DNA from: Scatophagus argus
Lineage: Eukaryota > Chordata > Actinopteri > Scatophagidae
Assembly (NCBI RefSeq): GCF_020382885.2
Contig: NC_058508.1
Location: 5,448,055-5,512,054 of the forward strand
Direction of reading: 5' to 3'
Length of the DNA: 64,000 bases
Of this stretch, positions 12,633-24,500 are shown piece by piece. The notes beneath the pieces are model-generated. The model saw only the letters and a program-made list of their open reading frames with translations, searched no databases and was not told the origin of the DNA. The position numbers and the translations under genes are program-made. Numbering within the stretch: the stretch's first letter is position 1; every line of letters starts with the position of its first letter.

Positions 12633-15600
12633 TTCATCACTTCCTGCTGCAACAATCTCATAAACGACCCTTCAAGAGTGTGCTGACTGCTGACAAACAC
12701 ATGTACAGAAAGTGTCTAATTACAACATCTCTGGTTGAGCAACTAAAATGATAAATAGATAAGTTATGATGAGGAACTTTCTTCGTTTAAATTAGTGCAT
12801 TATTATTTTCATGAGTGATTCTGATTAAGTTAATTAATTAAGTGATTTCTGTCTTTTAAAGGTCAACTTTTAGTTGTGTTTGTCAACTCAAGAAGAAAAT
12901 ACCTCACTCTGTACTACTAAATGCTGCACTGTGTTCACCAGGTAGTTGCTAACTCAGTCTTCTGAGTTTTAAAGCTTTTTTGTACTGTAAACAGCTCCCT
13001 GCCACAGCTGAAGACACAGTGACAGTGAAGCACAATAGAAAAGGCCATAAAATCAAAACAGTAAACAAAAGACACTGTAAAGCTCCACAGAGCTGGTGGG
13101 AACTGCAGTCTAGGTTATTTCTCTGTGGCTTTGTCTCTACAAGCAACTGCTTTCACATACAAGTAGTCAAGTGATCCATTGTAAAATTATTGATAAAAAC
13201 CGTTTTAAAAGCATGTCTGTAACACTACATCAACAGTAAATAAAGCAGAGAAGATGACAATAAAGTGTGATAAAGCTGAACTTCATTTCCTTGTTTGCAA
13301 AGTAATTACGATTCTTGTAAATTTTTTCTAACACATATTATGAAACTCTACCAAAAGACTATGGTCATAACATGTACTCATTTTTTACCTTTTTGTTTTT
13401 CATTCATGTTTTCTTTTGATGGTACCACTTTCTACAAAGTCGTCCTTTATAAAAGACTTTACAAGCTCTGACTAATAGTATCATTGATCCCTAATAAGTC
13501 ATTGACTAAAGATTTACAGACTTTAAGTTGTAAGCCATTACTAAGAGCAAACTCAGAGAAAAAAAACAAAGCATCTGAAGATATTACCTTTGGACTGAGA
13601 AAAAATCTGTATATTAATGACTTTTGAAAACAATTTTTGATTTCAGTCCCACATTTATTTAAGAATTACCAACATATATAACTGGCCAAAGCAATTTTTC
13701 ACAACCTGCCAACCCATAATGTAATCTTAATAATATTTTACCATTTATAAACCCTTTCTTGAATGTGATACCAATGTATTATTACTGTTAAATTGTCTGC
13801 TAAAGACTGGAGTGTCAGCAGGTTAATTTTTTCCAACATCCTTAACAGAGAGCACATTGCCTTGATTTGATGAAACATAAGGACACCCAAAACAATTGCA
13901 TAACTTGCGCTGAAGAAATGAGCAGATGTTTATGCCATGTTTGGAATAAACTGCTGAGGTACTGTTAGCTGTCTGTGGAAATGTTTATGCAATGTTGCGT
14001 TTAGCAGCATGGGTCTCACCGGTTGTCAGGAAAAGCTGGAGCATGTTTGAGTGCTCACTGACAGTAAAACAAAAAACATAACACCAGATAAGACAACAGA
14101 AGCAGAAGATATAACATCACCGCTGTCTAGAGAAAATTGTAAATAAAAGTCAGAGGACCTTGACACAGATTGAAACTGACTCAGAGAAAGAAGGAAGTAA
14201 AGAGGCAGTAGTGGGTTATAAGTGTACACAGTGACAGCAGAGGAGTCGGTTTACGTTAAGGGCCTCCCTGCTCCTCCCCGCCACTCAATCCCTCCTCATC
14301 TAATCCAAACACCTGGAGGGGGCAGGGAGGGAACAGCAGGCCCCATGTGAGCGCTTGCTCACATGCAGTCGGCAAGCAACGTGTTACAGTAACACCTTTA
14401 CTGGGGCCAAGGCGGGCGGTTACATAAAGCACACACATGCGTGCGTGTGCTCTCACACACACACACATTTACAAGCAGACTATGCCAAGGGCCTGAGAAG
14501 AGGTGGTCGGGTAAGCAGGTGGGTGCGGGAGCAAACTGGAACAGAGAGGATTTACGGTATCAGCTGTTGTTTGTGTTTCCTGTTTCGCTGCTTACATGCT
14601 GTGTTGAAGTGTGCCACCACCATTGTTAACACACCAAGTTGGCTGCCAAGGTAACATAATGTGTGAGTAGTTTACATTCAACAGGTTTATTGGAAGTGAG
14701 ATGATTGCAGAGGAGGTGATAAAGTGTGATTACAAGAATTCAACACAAATAAAAATGATAATTGTAGAGCCCATCAAGGACTGGAACATATTTTTAGGAT
14801 ATTACTTTTGTCATGGTTTCACACTGTACGGTAATTGAAGGTTACATTACATCTTACTATGGCTGACACCACAGACACGACAGAGCTGAGGGAGACAAAC
14901 TAACAGAAAAGAGATGAGACCAGAGGTAAACACACAGACCAGAAGGCTTCTGCAAGACGCAAAACAGGTTAAGCTTGGATTTAACCTTGAGTATGTGGGT
15001 CATTTAACCTGAAACACCAGCTTTCTCAGACCAGTACAGTTCAAACATTACTGAGTTACCTTAAACCTCAGCCATGAGCAAATAATACAAGAATGCTACT
15101 CTGGGCTATTGTCTGGGAACTTAAGACTAGCTATGAGACTAATGTCATGTATGTAAGCTGGGTGAGAGGCTTGTCAAACTTGATTTGATTTCCAATCCTG
15201 TGCTCACCAAATTTTCTAAGAAGAAAGCTCCACTGGAATTCATAGCTAACATCTTTTTGACTCCAAAGCAACTCCTCCACTTACAGCTCCTTATTAATAG
15301 CAGCTAGAGCATGAGTGGTTGGGACATGTTTACTTTTAGCCCAAGCAAAACTCTGCCATGAGTTGCAACATGAAATGATAGAAATGCTCCAGCAGCAGGA
15401 TGCTTCATCTGGACAGAAAGCAGCAAAAATAAATAAATGAATAAAATAAAAATACTGTGTGGAGGAAAATATGTTTAAAAAGGGACAGAGGAGTTATGTG
15501 AAAAAAAAAAACACCACCCATCTCTCACATGTTCAGCTTGCTGTTTTTCACGAGTAACTAGGTTATCAACAGGTAATAAAAAACAGGGAATGAGAATGGT

Positions 15601-18600
15601 TGCCATTGTTTGTGAAGCAACAGGCAGAGTTGAGGAAATGGGTGGATTCTCGGTGAAAGGAGGGGAGCAGGCTAAAAAAAAAAAGAAAAAAAAGAGGAAG
15701 GGTGAAGGACAGCACGTGAAGGCAGGGAGTGTGTTGTCTGAGAGCCATGTGCTTGGGCCAGGCGTGTGAGTGACTGAAGCTGTTCACGTCACTGTATGAC
15801 TCACACTGGAGGAGGCTGGCTCTCCACACATCTCCATTCACATACACACAAATCCATCCATAAAAGTAACACCAGTGTACAGCAGTTGTCTAAAAATAGA
15901 CAAGCACACACAGGCACATACAATGCATATAACACATACTTGCAAAAAAACACTCAAGACTGCAAATGCGCTCGCTATGCAGAGAAGCAAGGGAAGCACA
16001 GGGAAGACATCAACATTTCGCCAGAGTCAGGGAGGAAACTAATGGCAAGAAGCTCATTTAAGTCTCTCCTGACGCATCTCAGAGACAAGTCACCACAGAG
16101 CCGCCGGAAGTGAAAATTGGCACAATTCAGGACAAGATCTCGTCTAACCGGATAAACATGTACTTCTAAAAAAAAAATTATAAATAAATAAATTACTAGT
16201 TTTAGGTTTTACCTAGGGCCAGCAATATAAAGAGCAATATATGAATGATTTTTTTTTATTAAAGGGTCATACACCTAAATGTTCCATGCTCCAAAAATGT
16301 TACTGCTTATATTACCTACAGAAGCAAGAGCAAACAAAGAGAAGGCAAGCCAATACACAATATTGGCACACGTGTGCAAATATAAGGGTCTATTGTACGT
16401 TAAATGTCTTGTATGTGAACATGCACTGTTATCTACAATTTGTGACAGATACTTCCACACAGGTAACACTTTCTGTCCTTCTCTGGGACGAGATGGATGT
16501 GCCTGGTTTCCAGAGCTAAGTCTGAATTGAGCACACAAAAACCTCTGAGCTCTGCTCAAGCCTAAGTGTACCTTTCAAGTACAAAATGTCTGCCTAATAA
16601 TACAATATGTTCTCAGTTTTGGTATTTCTTCAGACCATTTTCTTTATAATAATAAGTCCAATAGCTGAGACTTAAAATAACCACAAGGCAATTATTTCTA
16701 AATATATACTGTGAAGTATCACCTGTAAAATTAGAAAGTCTGACCTCAATACCTGATTTCAACAGTTTGAAGATAATAATAAAATGATTTACACTACCAA
16801 AGGCCTATTGGAGATGCTAAAATAGTTCATCTTCATGATATTCATGATGGTTATAGAACTTCATCCACCACCCCCCACTACCTCAACTGTATATTCCATA
16901 CTGTAATCCATTTATTTTTCCTGTACTTGTAATATATAATAATACATAATATTTTTGTTGTACTTTTTTGCACTTTTCCTGTTAAATGCTGGCTGCTGTA
17001 ACAAGTGAAAATTCCAGTGGGGCTCAATAACGTCTCACCTTATCTTTTATCTCTTATCTTACAAGCTTGGTGCGTGTGAGAAGGGGGTTGCTTTGTGACA
17101 ACACTAGTCATAGCACAGAAAAGGTTAACAAACCTGATAAACATCCAACATTCATTTCAGAGGTGACAGTGAAAGGCCATGTATAACTCACCAGGGTGGT
17201 AAAACATCTGTATATGAGTTTAAATGTGCATGCAAACGCACAAATATCTGCACCCAAATGTGCAGTCATATTTAGCCCTTCATACATATGCATGTGAATG
17301 TGTGCATATAGCACCACCAATCTACGCCCTGCCAAGAATATCTAGGGGTGCATGAGTGCGAGCGGGCATGACTGTCACTCATGGTGATTCAGTGTTTGTA
17401 TACATGGTGTGAATTTTTTTCTACGTGCGTATGTGTGTATGAGGTCAGTAAGCTTCCTCTTCTGAAAATGGGGAACAAGGTTTATCAACAGAGTGCAGAG
17501 CCTCGCATGTATAACATCTGTGTAGTTGTTGAAAACATGGCAGTAGCTCACTGACATCAACACACACATGTAACATTACACACAAGCTGCAGACACGTCG
17601 CCTCTCCTCTCCCTCTGAGCTGTAAAAACAGCTGAATGCCTTTCTCTTCCACAGGCGCAGAGCCTCACAGGTGAGGCGGAGGGGCAGCTGTCTGCTGTCA
17701 GCTGTGCGAGCTCAACTGGAGCTCAGAGGAAACGGCTCCCTAACATTTTCATAGCTTCCACACCCTAACATGTGCATGCTATCAGTGAGGTTATGAAACA
17801 GCCAAAACAACAGGGCTGTTGATTAAAAGTAAGGAAAATTCTCTTCTTCATAATGATTTTAAGTAAAAATAGAGGCTCATTAGGTTTAATAGAAAAGCTT
17901 TTGCCAATGCAAGTAAAGTATCCTACCAGTTTTGTTTTTTGTGTATACGCCTTCTTACCCAGTAAACAGGATCTGCATCTGATCTGATATTAATACTGAC
18001 ATTTATGAGGAAACATAATGTTCAGCAGGTATACAATCACAAGTTAAATGCCTCACGTTAAGAATGCAAACAGGCGTGAACCAAAACGTCTCTGACTTCC
18101 TCAAACATTCTTGGGTCAACAGGGGTGAAGATTATCAATTTTATTGATGGCTAAATTCCACTTCTCATCAATCCTCATTAGAGACCCGGTACACTGATTT
18201 CCTGAACGGACCCAGATAAGACCTTGAATGTCTCGTGCGGCCTGCAGGGCTCTGCTCCAAAGGCAGATGAACACCAGTTTGTATAGCACAAGAATGAGTA
18301 CAGTGTTGGAACAATGTGTACTTCCATGGCTACATGCAGCTCACACACACACAAGCAGCCAAGCCAACAGTCGGACATCACAGGAATACATAATACATGA
18401 GAAAGTATGAGATGAGGGCCAGTGTCCTGTTTCTCCTCTAGAACTGCTGACCTGTGCAAGCCCTCCCCGCCGCCCCTCACACACATCATGAGGCAAGTCC
18501 TCATCTAATGAATCCAAACTCGTCTCCCTCTGCTGAGTGTGCGTCTACTGCAGCCAAGTGCTCTGAGTGTGTAAAAAGGCCAGCAACACTCAACAGAGGA

Positions 18601-18915
18601 CAGACTCCTGACATGAAGAGAGACAGATTAAGAGAGATGGAGGAATAATATCACCTTCATTCAAACACAAAATCACATTTCATGCCTAATGAAATGAGGT
18701 GGTGTAAATGATATCCAGTGGGGTTCCAAATTATGCAACAATCACCTGATGACACGCTATGAAAACATGTACATACATAATACTCTCGTAAAGAGGAACC
18801 AAATATGCTCAGGCTCAGCACAGCGAGCTACTATTTCGAACAAGCTACTGCACCCGTGTGGCGTCTCGACGATAATACAGTTAACTGGTAAACGAGAGTG
18901 AACATGCAGCTCTCT

Positions 18916-18930
18916 GGCGCCACCTGGTGG
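18916..18930 (-). promoter_or_regulatory. CTCF-like motif
   Basis: The minus strand reads CCACCAGGTGGCGCC, close to the CTCF core (CCACCAGGGGGCGC type). It lies about 110-350 bp from the promoter-like patch at 19,042-19,300, a typical insulator or promoter-proximal position. Similar strings occur at the ends of some fish transposons, so occupancy would need to be shown. Confidence 0.4.
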
Positions 18931-19041
18931 GGGACATTTAAGCCATTTCTACTGTCATGGGGTTTGCAAATATGAGGTGAGCTATGCTAACTCCTCTCTC
19001 TTGATTTTAGCTTAGCTAGAGTGTTTAGCACTTTGTCTTAC

Positions 19042-19225
19042 CTTTCATAAGCAGTGTCTTCCTCCGCGTCAGGCTCGAGGGTGTCAGTAGGTCGTTACTT
19101 GCAATGAAGTCACGTTCGAAAACACTTACTCAATTTGGTAAAATTACTTATAGCTAAATGTTGGCAATGTTGTGTTTTAAGTGTTGCACGGCGTTGTAAC
19201 ACGCACGAGAGACTGTAGGGGTCAG
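19042..19225 (-). other. Candidate 5' exon of an unidentified minus-strand gene
   Basis: Read on the minus strand, this CpG-rich segment begins beside the CRE/ETS motifs and ends at a consensus donor, AAAG|GTAAGAC. The only ATG near the end (ATG AAA G) would give two codons before the splice, so the exon is mostly untranslated. No second exon could be identified to the left, so the gene's identity is unknown; it would have to lie largely outside the window. Confidence 0.3.
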
Positions 19226-19300
19226 TGACGTCGTGCGAAGCGGGTGAACAAAACCGGAAGTAAAATATTTAACAATTAGGACGTTGACGTATTGCTGATG
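19042..19300. promoter_or_regulatory. CpG-rich promoter-like region, possibly bidirectional
   Basis: This patch is visibly richer in CpG than its surroundings. It carries a CRE-like site TGACGTCG at 19,226-19,233 and an ETS site CCGGAAGT at 19,254-19,261, both typical of housekeeping and bidirectional promoters. On the minus strand a strong donor (ATGAAAG followed by GTAAGAC, boundary at 19,042) would end a leader exon of about 180 nt reading leftwards. On the plus strand a short ORF and two poly(A) signals follow. That transcription starts here is inference. Confidence 0.45.
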
Positions 19301-19405
19301 AGAGCTGTTTTTCTTAAGAGCTCAGTGGAAATATGGGACATCAAGTTACTGAACAAATTAACAGGACTTCCTGGAGTTACCCTCAGGACATTTAATGCTG
19401 TTTAG
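19298..19405 (+). CDS. Possible 35-residue small ORF, unrecognised
   Basis: The ORF opens with ATG at 19,298, just downstream of the CRE/ETS patch, and ends at TAG 19,403-19,405. It encodes 35 residues including EIWDIKLLNKLTGLPGVTL, which is more protein-like than typical random ORFs here. It is followed at 400-450 bp by two plus-strand AATAAA signals (19,816 and 19,846), so a short unspliced transcript of roughly 600 nt is conceivable. Alternatively, the CTGTTTTTCTTAAG just before 19,319 could be a 3' splice site, making this the last exon of a gene that starts elsewhere. I do not recognise the sequence; chance remains the default explanation. Confidence 0.2.
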   Translation: MRAVFLKSSVEIWDIKLLNKLTGLPGVTLRTFNAV

Positions 19406-19815
19406 TAAACCAGACACATCAAAGGGTTGATTGAGTCTGCAATTCTTCTGAATATATCTTTGTAATTCCCACACTTGGCTAAATTTGCTAACATTTGTGT
19501 GCTGTGTTTGAAATGTATTCATCCCTCTATGTAGCATTTGCTGGTTTGCTATGACTGGATCTCATAGCCTGTCAAAACCAAAAGAAACAGCTGAGCAATG
19601 ATGGTCAGATGATCTGGAGTTACAATATTTTGCCACAAAAAAGAACATCCATTTTTAATCTGTTTGTTTAGAATTTCTGCACTTTTTTTTGTTATTATTT
19701 TATTTTGTCAATATTTATTTTCTGTTTTTGTATTTTTATCTCATTATCATTGGGATATGTCTTTGCTGTATAATGAATTTATGTAGGGTACTGTATTGAC
19801 TATAATGTATTACTT

Positions 19816-19851
19816 AATAAAGAGGATATAGACTGCCTTTGCTGAAATAAA
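19816..19851 (+). terminator. Two plus-strand poly(A) signals
   Basis: AATAAA occurs at 19,816-19,821 and again at 19,846-19,851, thirty bases apart. They would end a plus-strand transcript from the 19.2 kb promoter-like patch, facing a minus-strand AATAAA at 20,005-20,010. This is a tail-to-tail arrangement if both are used. Confidence 0.35.
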
Positions 19852-20004
19852 GCAACACGTGTATTTGCTATGACATTTCTAAGAATTAATTCATGTGACT
19901 GGGGTTTCTACATGAGACAATGACTCGTCGTTTTACCTTGTATCAGCTAGGAAGTTGTTGATACAGTACAGAAATTCACATCAAATCCTTTTATAAAAAA
20001 AATG

Positions 20005-20010
20005 TTTATT
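20005..20010 (-). terminator. Minus-strand poly(A) signal (distal rgl3 3' end or separate transcript)
   Basis: AATAAA on the minus strand. It may mark the distal end of a long rgl3 3'UTR of about 1.5 kb (the rgl3 stop is at 21,556), or the end of the small spliced ORF candidate at 20,248-20,464. A nearer signal at 21,508 could end rgl3 much earlier. Confidence 0.4.
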
Positions 20011-20247
20011 TTACTTTGTTTTACAACTGTGAGATTCTCTTCATTAATCACAACAGTGAACATAAAGCATTTGTTGGACAACTCATTCCACTACCAAGAC
20101 AGAGGATACTGTGAAGTGTGAGTTAGAATTAAGCTTTAGAGAGTGTATTCTGTGTTTTAAACCCCCAGATCTGCAGGGACGGTGTAAGTGGAAGAGGTCG
20201 ATGAGATGTCCATTATTTTCTTCAGCAAGTCTCGACTCCAAGACAGC

Positions 20248-20464
20248 CTACAGGGACTTCCAAAAGTGTGTCAGTTCATTGTGTTCCTCTTTAAACATAT
20301 TCCTTGCTGCTTTGACTGTAAGAAAATATGATCAGTATCAACTATCTGACTCGAGTTTTGACGTCAGTTGACGTCATTGAAATGATTACATCTGAGCTCC
20401 ACGTTAGGCTTTAAATCAAGCCGTTTAAGCAACACTTACATCCAGACATCACAAGTCTGAACAT
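20248..20464 (-). other. Possible two-exon 30-codon ORF in the rgl3 3' flank
   Basis: On the minus strand, ATG at 20,464 opens eight codons ending at a consensus donor (GGAT|GTAAGT, boundary 20,440). A good acceptor (CATATTTTCTTACAG, preceded by a CTGAT branch-like motif) starts a second segment at 20,315 that stays in phase to TAG at 20,248-20,250. The joined product is 30 residues; its second part includes FKEEHNELTHFWKSL. The 124 bp intron would contain both perfect CREs. I do not recognise it. It may be an intron in a long rgl3 3'UTR, or chance. Confidence 0.18.
20359..20376. promoter_or_regulatory. Two perfect CREs spaced one helical turn
   Basis: TGACGTCA occurs at 20,359-20,366 and again at 20,369-20,376, a start-to-start spacing of exactly 10 bp. 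The full palindromic CRE is the high-affinity site for CREB/ATF dimers. The surroundings are AT-rich and not CpG-rich. Which gene they would control is unclear; they lie 1.2 kb downstream of the rgl3 stop codon. Confidence 0.6.
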
Positions 20465-20784
20465 CGTTTTTTTTAATATAATTAAAGTAAAAAATTACAA
20501 AAAAAACCTTTCATTAACATTTTAAATATTCATCAAAAGATAAGACATCTTTACAATATAACCTCACTGATCACAGCAAAATATGTTCCTACCAGTCAAG
20601 AGACAACGTGAAGCCACCTACTGAGTGTTAATATAGTGAAGGTGCAATCAGCAATGGGATGAAAGTGAACCATGGCAGTGAAAATAAATACAAAATATTA
20701 GAAAAAAATCTGAACTCTAAAACACTTATCTAGATACAGTAGCCAGTTGCGTGTGAAGACTGCATCCTGTGCACCACCGTCTGT

Positions 20785-20811
20785 GCTGCTGCTGCTGCTG
20801 CTGCTGCTGCT
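20785..20811. repeat. (GCT)9 trinucleotide repeat
   Basis: Nine uninterrupted GCT units, read as (AGC)9 on the minus strand. If rgl3 uses the distal poly(A) signal, this is a CAG-type repeat in its 3'UTR. The polyleucine/polycysteine ORFs that run across it are not supported as genes. Confidence 0.9.
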
Positions 20812-21507
20812 CTGGTCACCCAGGCTCAGGAATGCCATCCTTCCAGTTGGGGCAGCCAGTCACACACCCTGAGTATCGCAGCGACGCTGGAGGAGCTGGA
20901 CTGAAATTCTCAACGAACACTGTGATCTTCGGTGAGAATGTCCCCACCCGCTCCTCAGATGGCACTGGCACAACAACAAATAAGCACACCAGGGGATCTC
21001 ATCTCGAGTGGCCGACAACCTGCCGAGGGGCCCCAGGAGTTCATTACAGACTGTACGCCCTTCACACGGCGTCCGGCCCCCATTCCCTTTATAACACACG
21101 TTATTAATGGCACCCAGCTGCGTTGGGAAAAGGTCAGTGATTTCCTCAGTGCTCACATATACACAGGTGACTGATGTTGGCACGTGTTGCCCCCTTGGGG
21201 GGTGGGGGGGTTTCAGTGTGTGTGTGTCTTCATGTCCACACAGTTATTGCAAGTGGAAGTACTTGCACTGCATCCAACGCACGTTAAACCAAGTAAGCTT
21301 TACGACACAACTCTGGGAAAGGGATAAGGAATGAGTTTTTTGTTGTTGTTTGTTTTTTTCATGATTCACACAAGTTAATTCCAAGAGGAAATAAAAGCAT
21401 GTCTGATCCAGATGTTTTTTAAGCTTCATCAGTTTTTGCTGAGGCCAGAGTTCTTCTTCATAAAGTGCTTTAACATCATCTTCTCAGGTACCATAATAAT
21501 GTCACAT

Positions 21508-21513
21508 TTTATT
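21508..21513 (-). terminator. Proximal poly(A) signal of rgl3
   Basis: AATAAA on the minus strand about 43 nt beyond the rgl3 stop codon. It would give a very short 3'UTR of about 70 nt. A distal alternative is at 20,005. Confidence 0.5.
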
Positions 21514-21555
21514 TTTCCAAGGAGAGCCCCACAAGCTCAGTTCATCTTCCAGCGG

Positions 21556-24500
21556 CTACTTTGTGTATCGTCCGAGACTAGACGTGGCTCTCAGCGGTTT
21601 CTTCTGGCCTTTGGGGGACTGGCGCAGAACAAAGTCAAAGTTTGCTGTTGTGGACATAGCGTAGAAGACGTTTGCTTTGTCAGGTATGAGCAACTCTGCG
21701 AACAGAAAAACAAGATAAGCTGTCAGAAAGGTTCACGTTATTTCTCTCAGCCCTATTTCAACCAGCAGAGTGGCTCTGTTCTGACCTCTTTCCTGGGAGA
21801 TGACCTGCGTCAGGGTGAAGTCCCACCAGTTCATGTGCTCAAGGTGATGCTTTTCCAGTGCCCTTTGAATCACCTGTGCAGTTTTGTCCTGACTGGTCAA
21901 CTATGAAAGACAAAGAATTAAAAGTGCTATTGATGAGTTTGCATTATCCCTTTGGCTCATTCTAAATGTTTAGTGGGAGAAGTATTCATTCGTTACATAC
22001 AGGGTGCATACTGGCATGATATGTTCAAACCAAGTTCAAAGGAGAGAACTGAACTCTTTGGTAGAAAAACAATATCAAGCACATATTATTATTCCAAGCT
22101 TTACATGCCTTAAAGAGGCAGTTCACTCCAAATCACAGAACTTGAGTGACTGTACTGTCCAGCTGTGTCGTGGTTTATTTACAGCACAACAAAGCTCACT
22201 TGAGGATAAACTCACCAGGATACTTTTGTACATGTTGCCGTTGTTGTGGCCCAGGTCTACGCTCACCCTGACTATACAGGAGTCAGCCACCTGACGGTTA
22301 TACACCGGCAGGGAGGTCATCGACACGGAGCGTTTGTGGTGGGAGGCCAGGGTGGGCTTCGGCCGCGCACCGCCACAGGACGCGGCCGGAGTGCAGAGCT
22401 CCGCCCGGCAGTCAGAGGAAGAGCCGGAGGGAGTGGGAGAGTCTGGAGAAGAAGCTGCCGAGGAGCAGGGGGAAGGTGAGGAGGACGGGGAGGAAGAGAA
22501 GGCCTCGGACACATTGTTGCAAGAGCTGTGAAAGGACTGCAGAAAAAATGAGACACAAACAAGAGGTGAGCGCCATTGGCAATGTGGTCATAGAGTTTGT
22601 TTTAGAACGAACTGCCCAGCAGAAAACCACTAAGCCTCTGAGTGCCACGCGATTTGAGCGCCATTGAACACACCCCACTTCAGCCCAGCTAAGGACCTCC
22701 TCAGCTGAAACTCCCCTTACTGCGGGCTCACTCTAGTCTCGATGGCCCTTTTAAAGACGATCTTTTGTGAAGGGTGATTATGTAAGTTCCCCATTTTAAA
22801 AAGCCATTCAGAGAATTTTCCTTCTTATTAGAAATGCGCCATGGGGTTTGTTGACTACTTAAAAACAAGACGGTTGTCTGTGAAGTGTAAATAGTGGATG
22901 TTGTGCTGAACACAGAGCGCCCATTAGGTGAAGGCAGAGCATGACAAAGATTTGAACAAAGACACCACTGTTGGCACAACTGAGAACAAAGGATGGACAG
23001 AAAACAAGGCTGTGACACAATGAGGCAGATACACACACACGCACACACTAACAAATGTTTACCTGCAGTCTGATAGAGCAGGTGGAGTTTGGGCAGGAGA
23101 GATCCTCCATCTCAGATCCACTGGATCCAGAAGATGTAACACTGATCTGGTCAGCAGGGACTTTTTTAGGCCCATCATTCACTGTCAAGAGACTGAAGAC
23201 GGAGAACAACTTTGAGCTCATATCGAGGGAAACAGGAGGGAAAATAATTGTTTCATGATGATAATAATGCTGTTTTATACGTATCAACAATTTATGTTCC
23301 TTTCCACTGTGTATGAACAAATCATTCCTTTCATTGTCCAAAAAAGCGAATCGATTGCGTACCGTTTGTGCCCACTATGACTTCAGTGCTGAAGTGTTTT
23401 TGCTGTGTACAGTAAAATGTACATGTTCTGTGTGTGTTTGGATACTCAGTTGAGATACAGCATGATACTCACAAGGAGAGTTTCTTTGTGAGCGTGCGGT
23501 GGCTCCAGGGAGTTGGCGAACATAAGTCAACAGGAGGCTCCAGCTGCCTCGACAATTCATAGCTGTAAGAGAAACATGAGTGAATAGCACTATTCATTTA
23601 CGTTTCGGTCCTTTTCAAATGATTTTCATGTTCAAACTTGTTCTACCAATCAGTTCAAAGATTGTTTCCTTTAACAAGTTTTTACATAACCTGATTAGTA
23701 CCATGAAATACAAAGGTTTCTGCTTATAAATTATCAATCCAATAAATCTGATGTGATTACATTACATGATAATTATTATATTAGCAAACATTATCAATTA
23801 TTGCTAAAACATCTTTGAGCTGTTTGAAATTATGATACCGACGTGATGCTGCTAATACTGTAAATAATCCTTCAACAAAGACAAACTTCAAGTCTTTTAA
23901 TAGCTTGAAGCGCTTGAACATGTGGACATTGATCGCTTCACTCTCAGCATTGAGGGCTGTGTATCCACCTTAACGTCTACTGGAAACACTCAGTTTTCCT
24001 GGTTTTAAACGTTTGCAGGCAGGGGGTTATTATATTATTTTATATCACTTTATTTCATTGTTTACTTCTTTCCAGTGGGTAGCACCACTGAAACCTTTTC
24101 TTCAGTTTCAAACACACTCAGTTTTGTGTTTATAGTTTGTTTAACAGACATCTGGTTGATAAAAGAGAAATACAGCGAATGTGAAGGCTTTATGAGCTGC
24201 ATTCCCAGCTATGTCACACACATGTAACCAATTACTGCATTATAAATGTCAAATGACAAGGCTCAGTGACAGGTGTAAACCCACATCTCAGGATGAAGGG
24301 ACACTTTGATCACTTATCTAATGAAATATTTTTGAGTGCAATATTGTTAAAACAAACACACCTTTATTTGTCCACATGGAGAACGAACTCTTACATAACA
24401 GAAGAAAAAATTTTACAAAGAATGTTTCAGATTATGCAGTGAAGCTTTCATTGCGCTTCCTGTGCTTGTGACACAGCGATGTCATGTGAAGCTGTAAATA

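Larger units (their letters stand above)
1..19041. other. 19 kb without recognisable coding exons
   Basis: I read both strands for exons with paired splice sites and protein-like content and found none I can defend. The longer ORFs here (for example 198 codons at 1528-2124 and 190 codons at 7020-7592, both minus) have low-complexity or random-looking translations and no matching splice sites. The stretch holds microsatellites, AT-rich runs, a MITE and other repeats listed separately. It could be intergenic, or it could be the first intron of a minus-strand gene whose 5' exon lies near 19,042-19,225 and whose coding exons are outside the window. I cannot tell which. Confidence 0.55.

Noticed and set aside
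20769..21183. Overlapping ORFs on both strands (112, 107 and 80 codons) around the GCT repeat
   Set aside because: One runs through the GCT repeat as polycysteine, they contradict each other, and all lie in the likely long 3'UTR of rgl3. None resembles a known protein.
22246..22678. Several ORFs of 63-88 codons on both strands
   Set aside because: They are shadows of the GC-rich, Ser/Pro-coding rgl3 exon 22,216-22,536 and its flanks.
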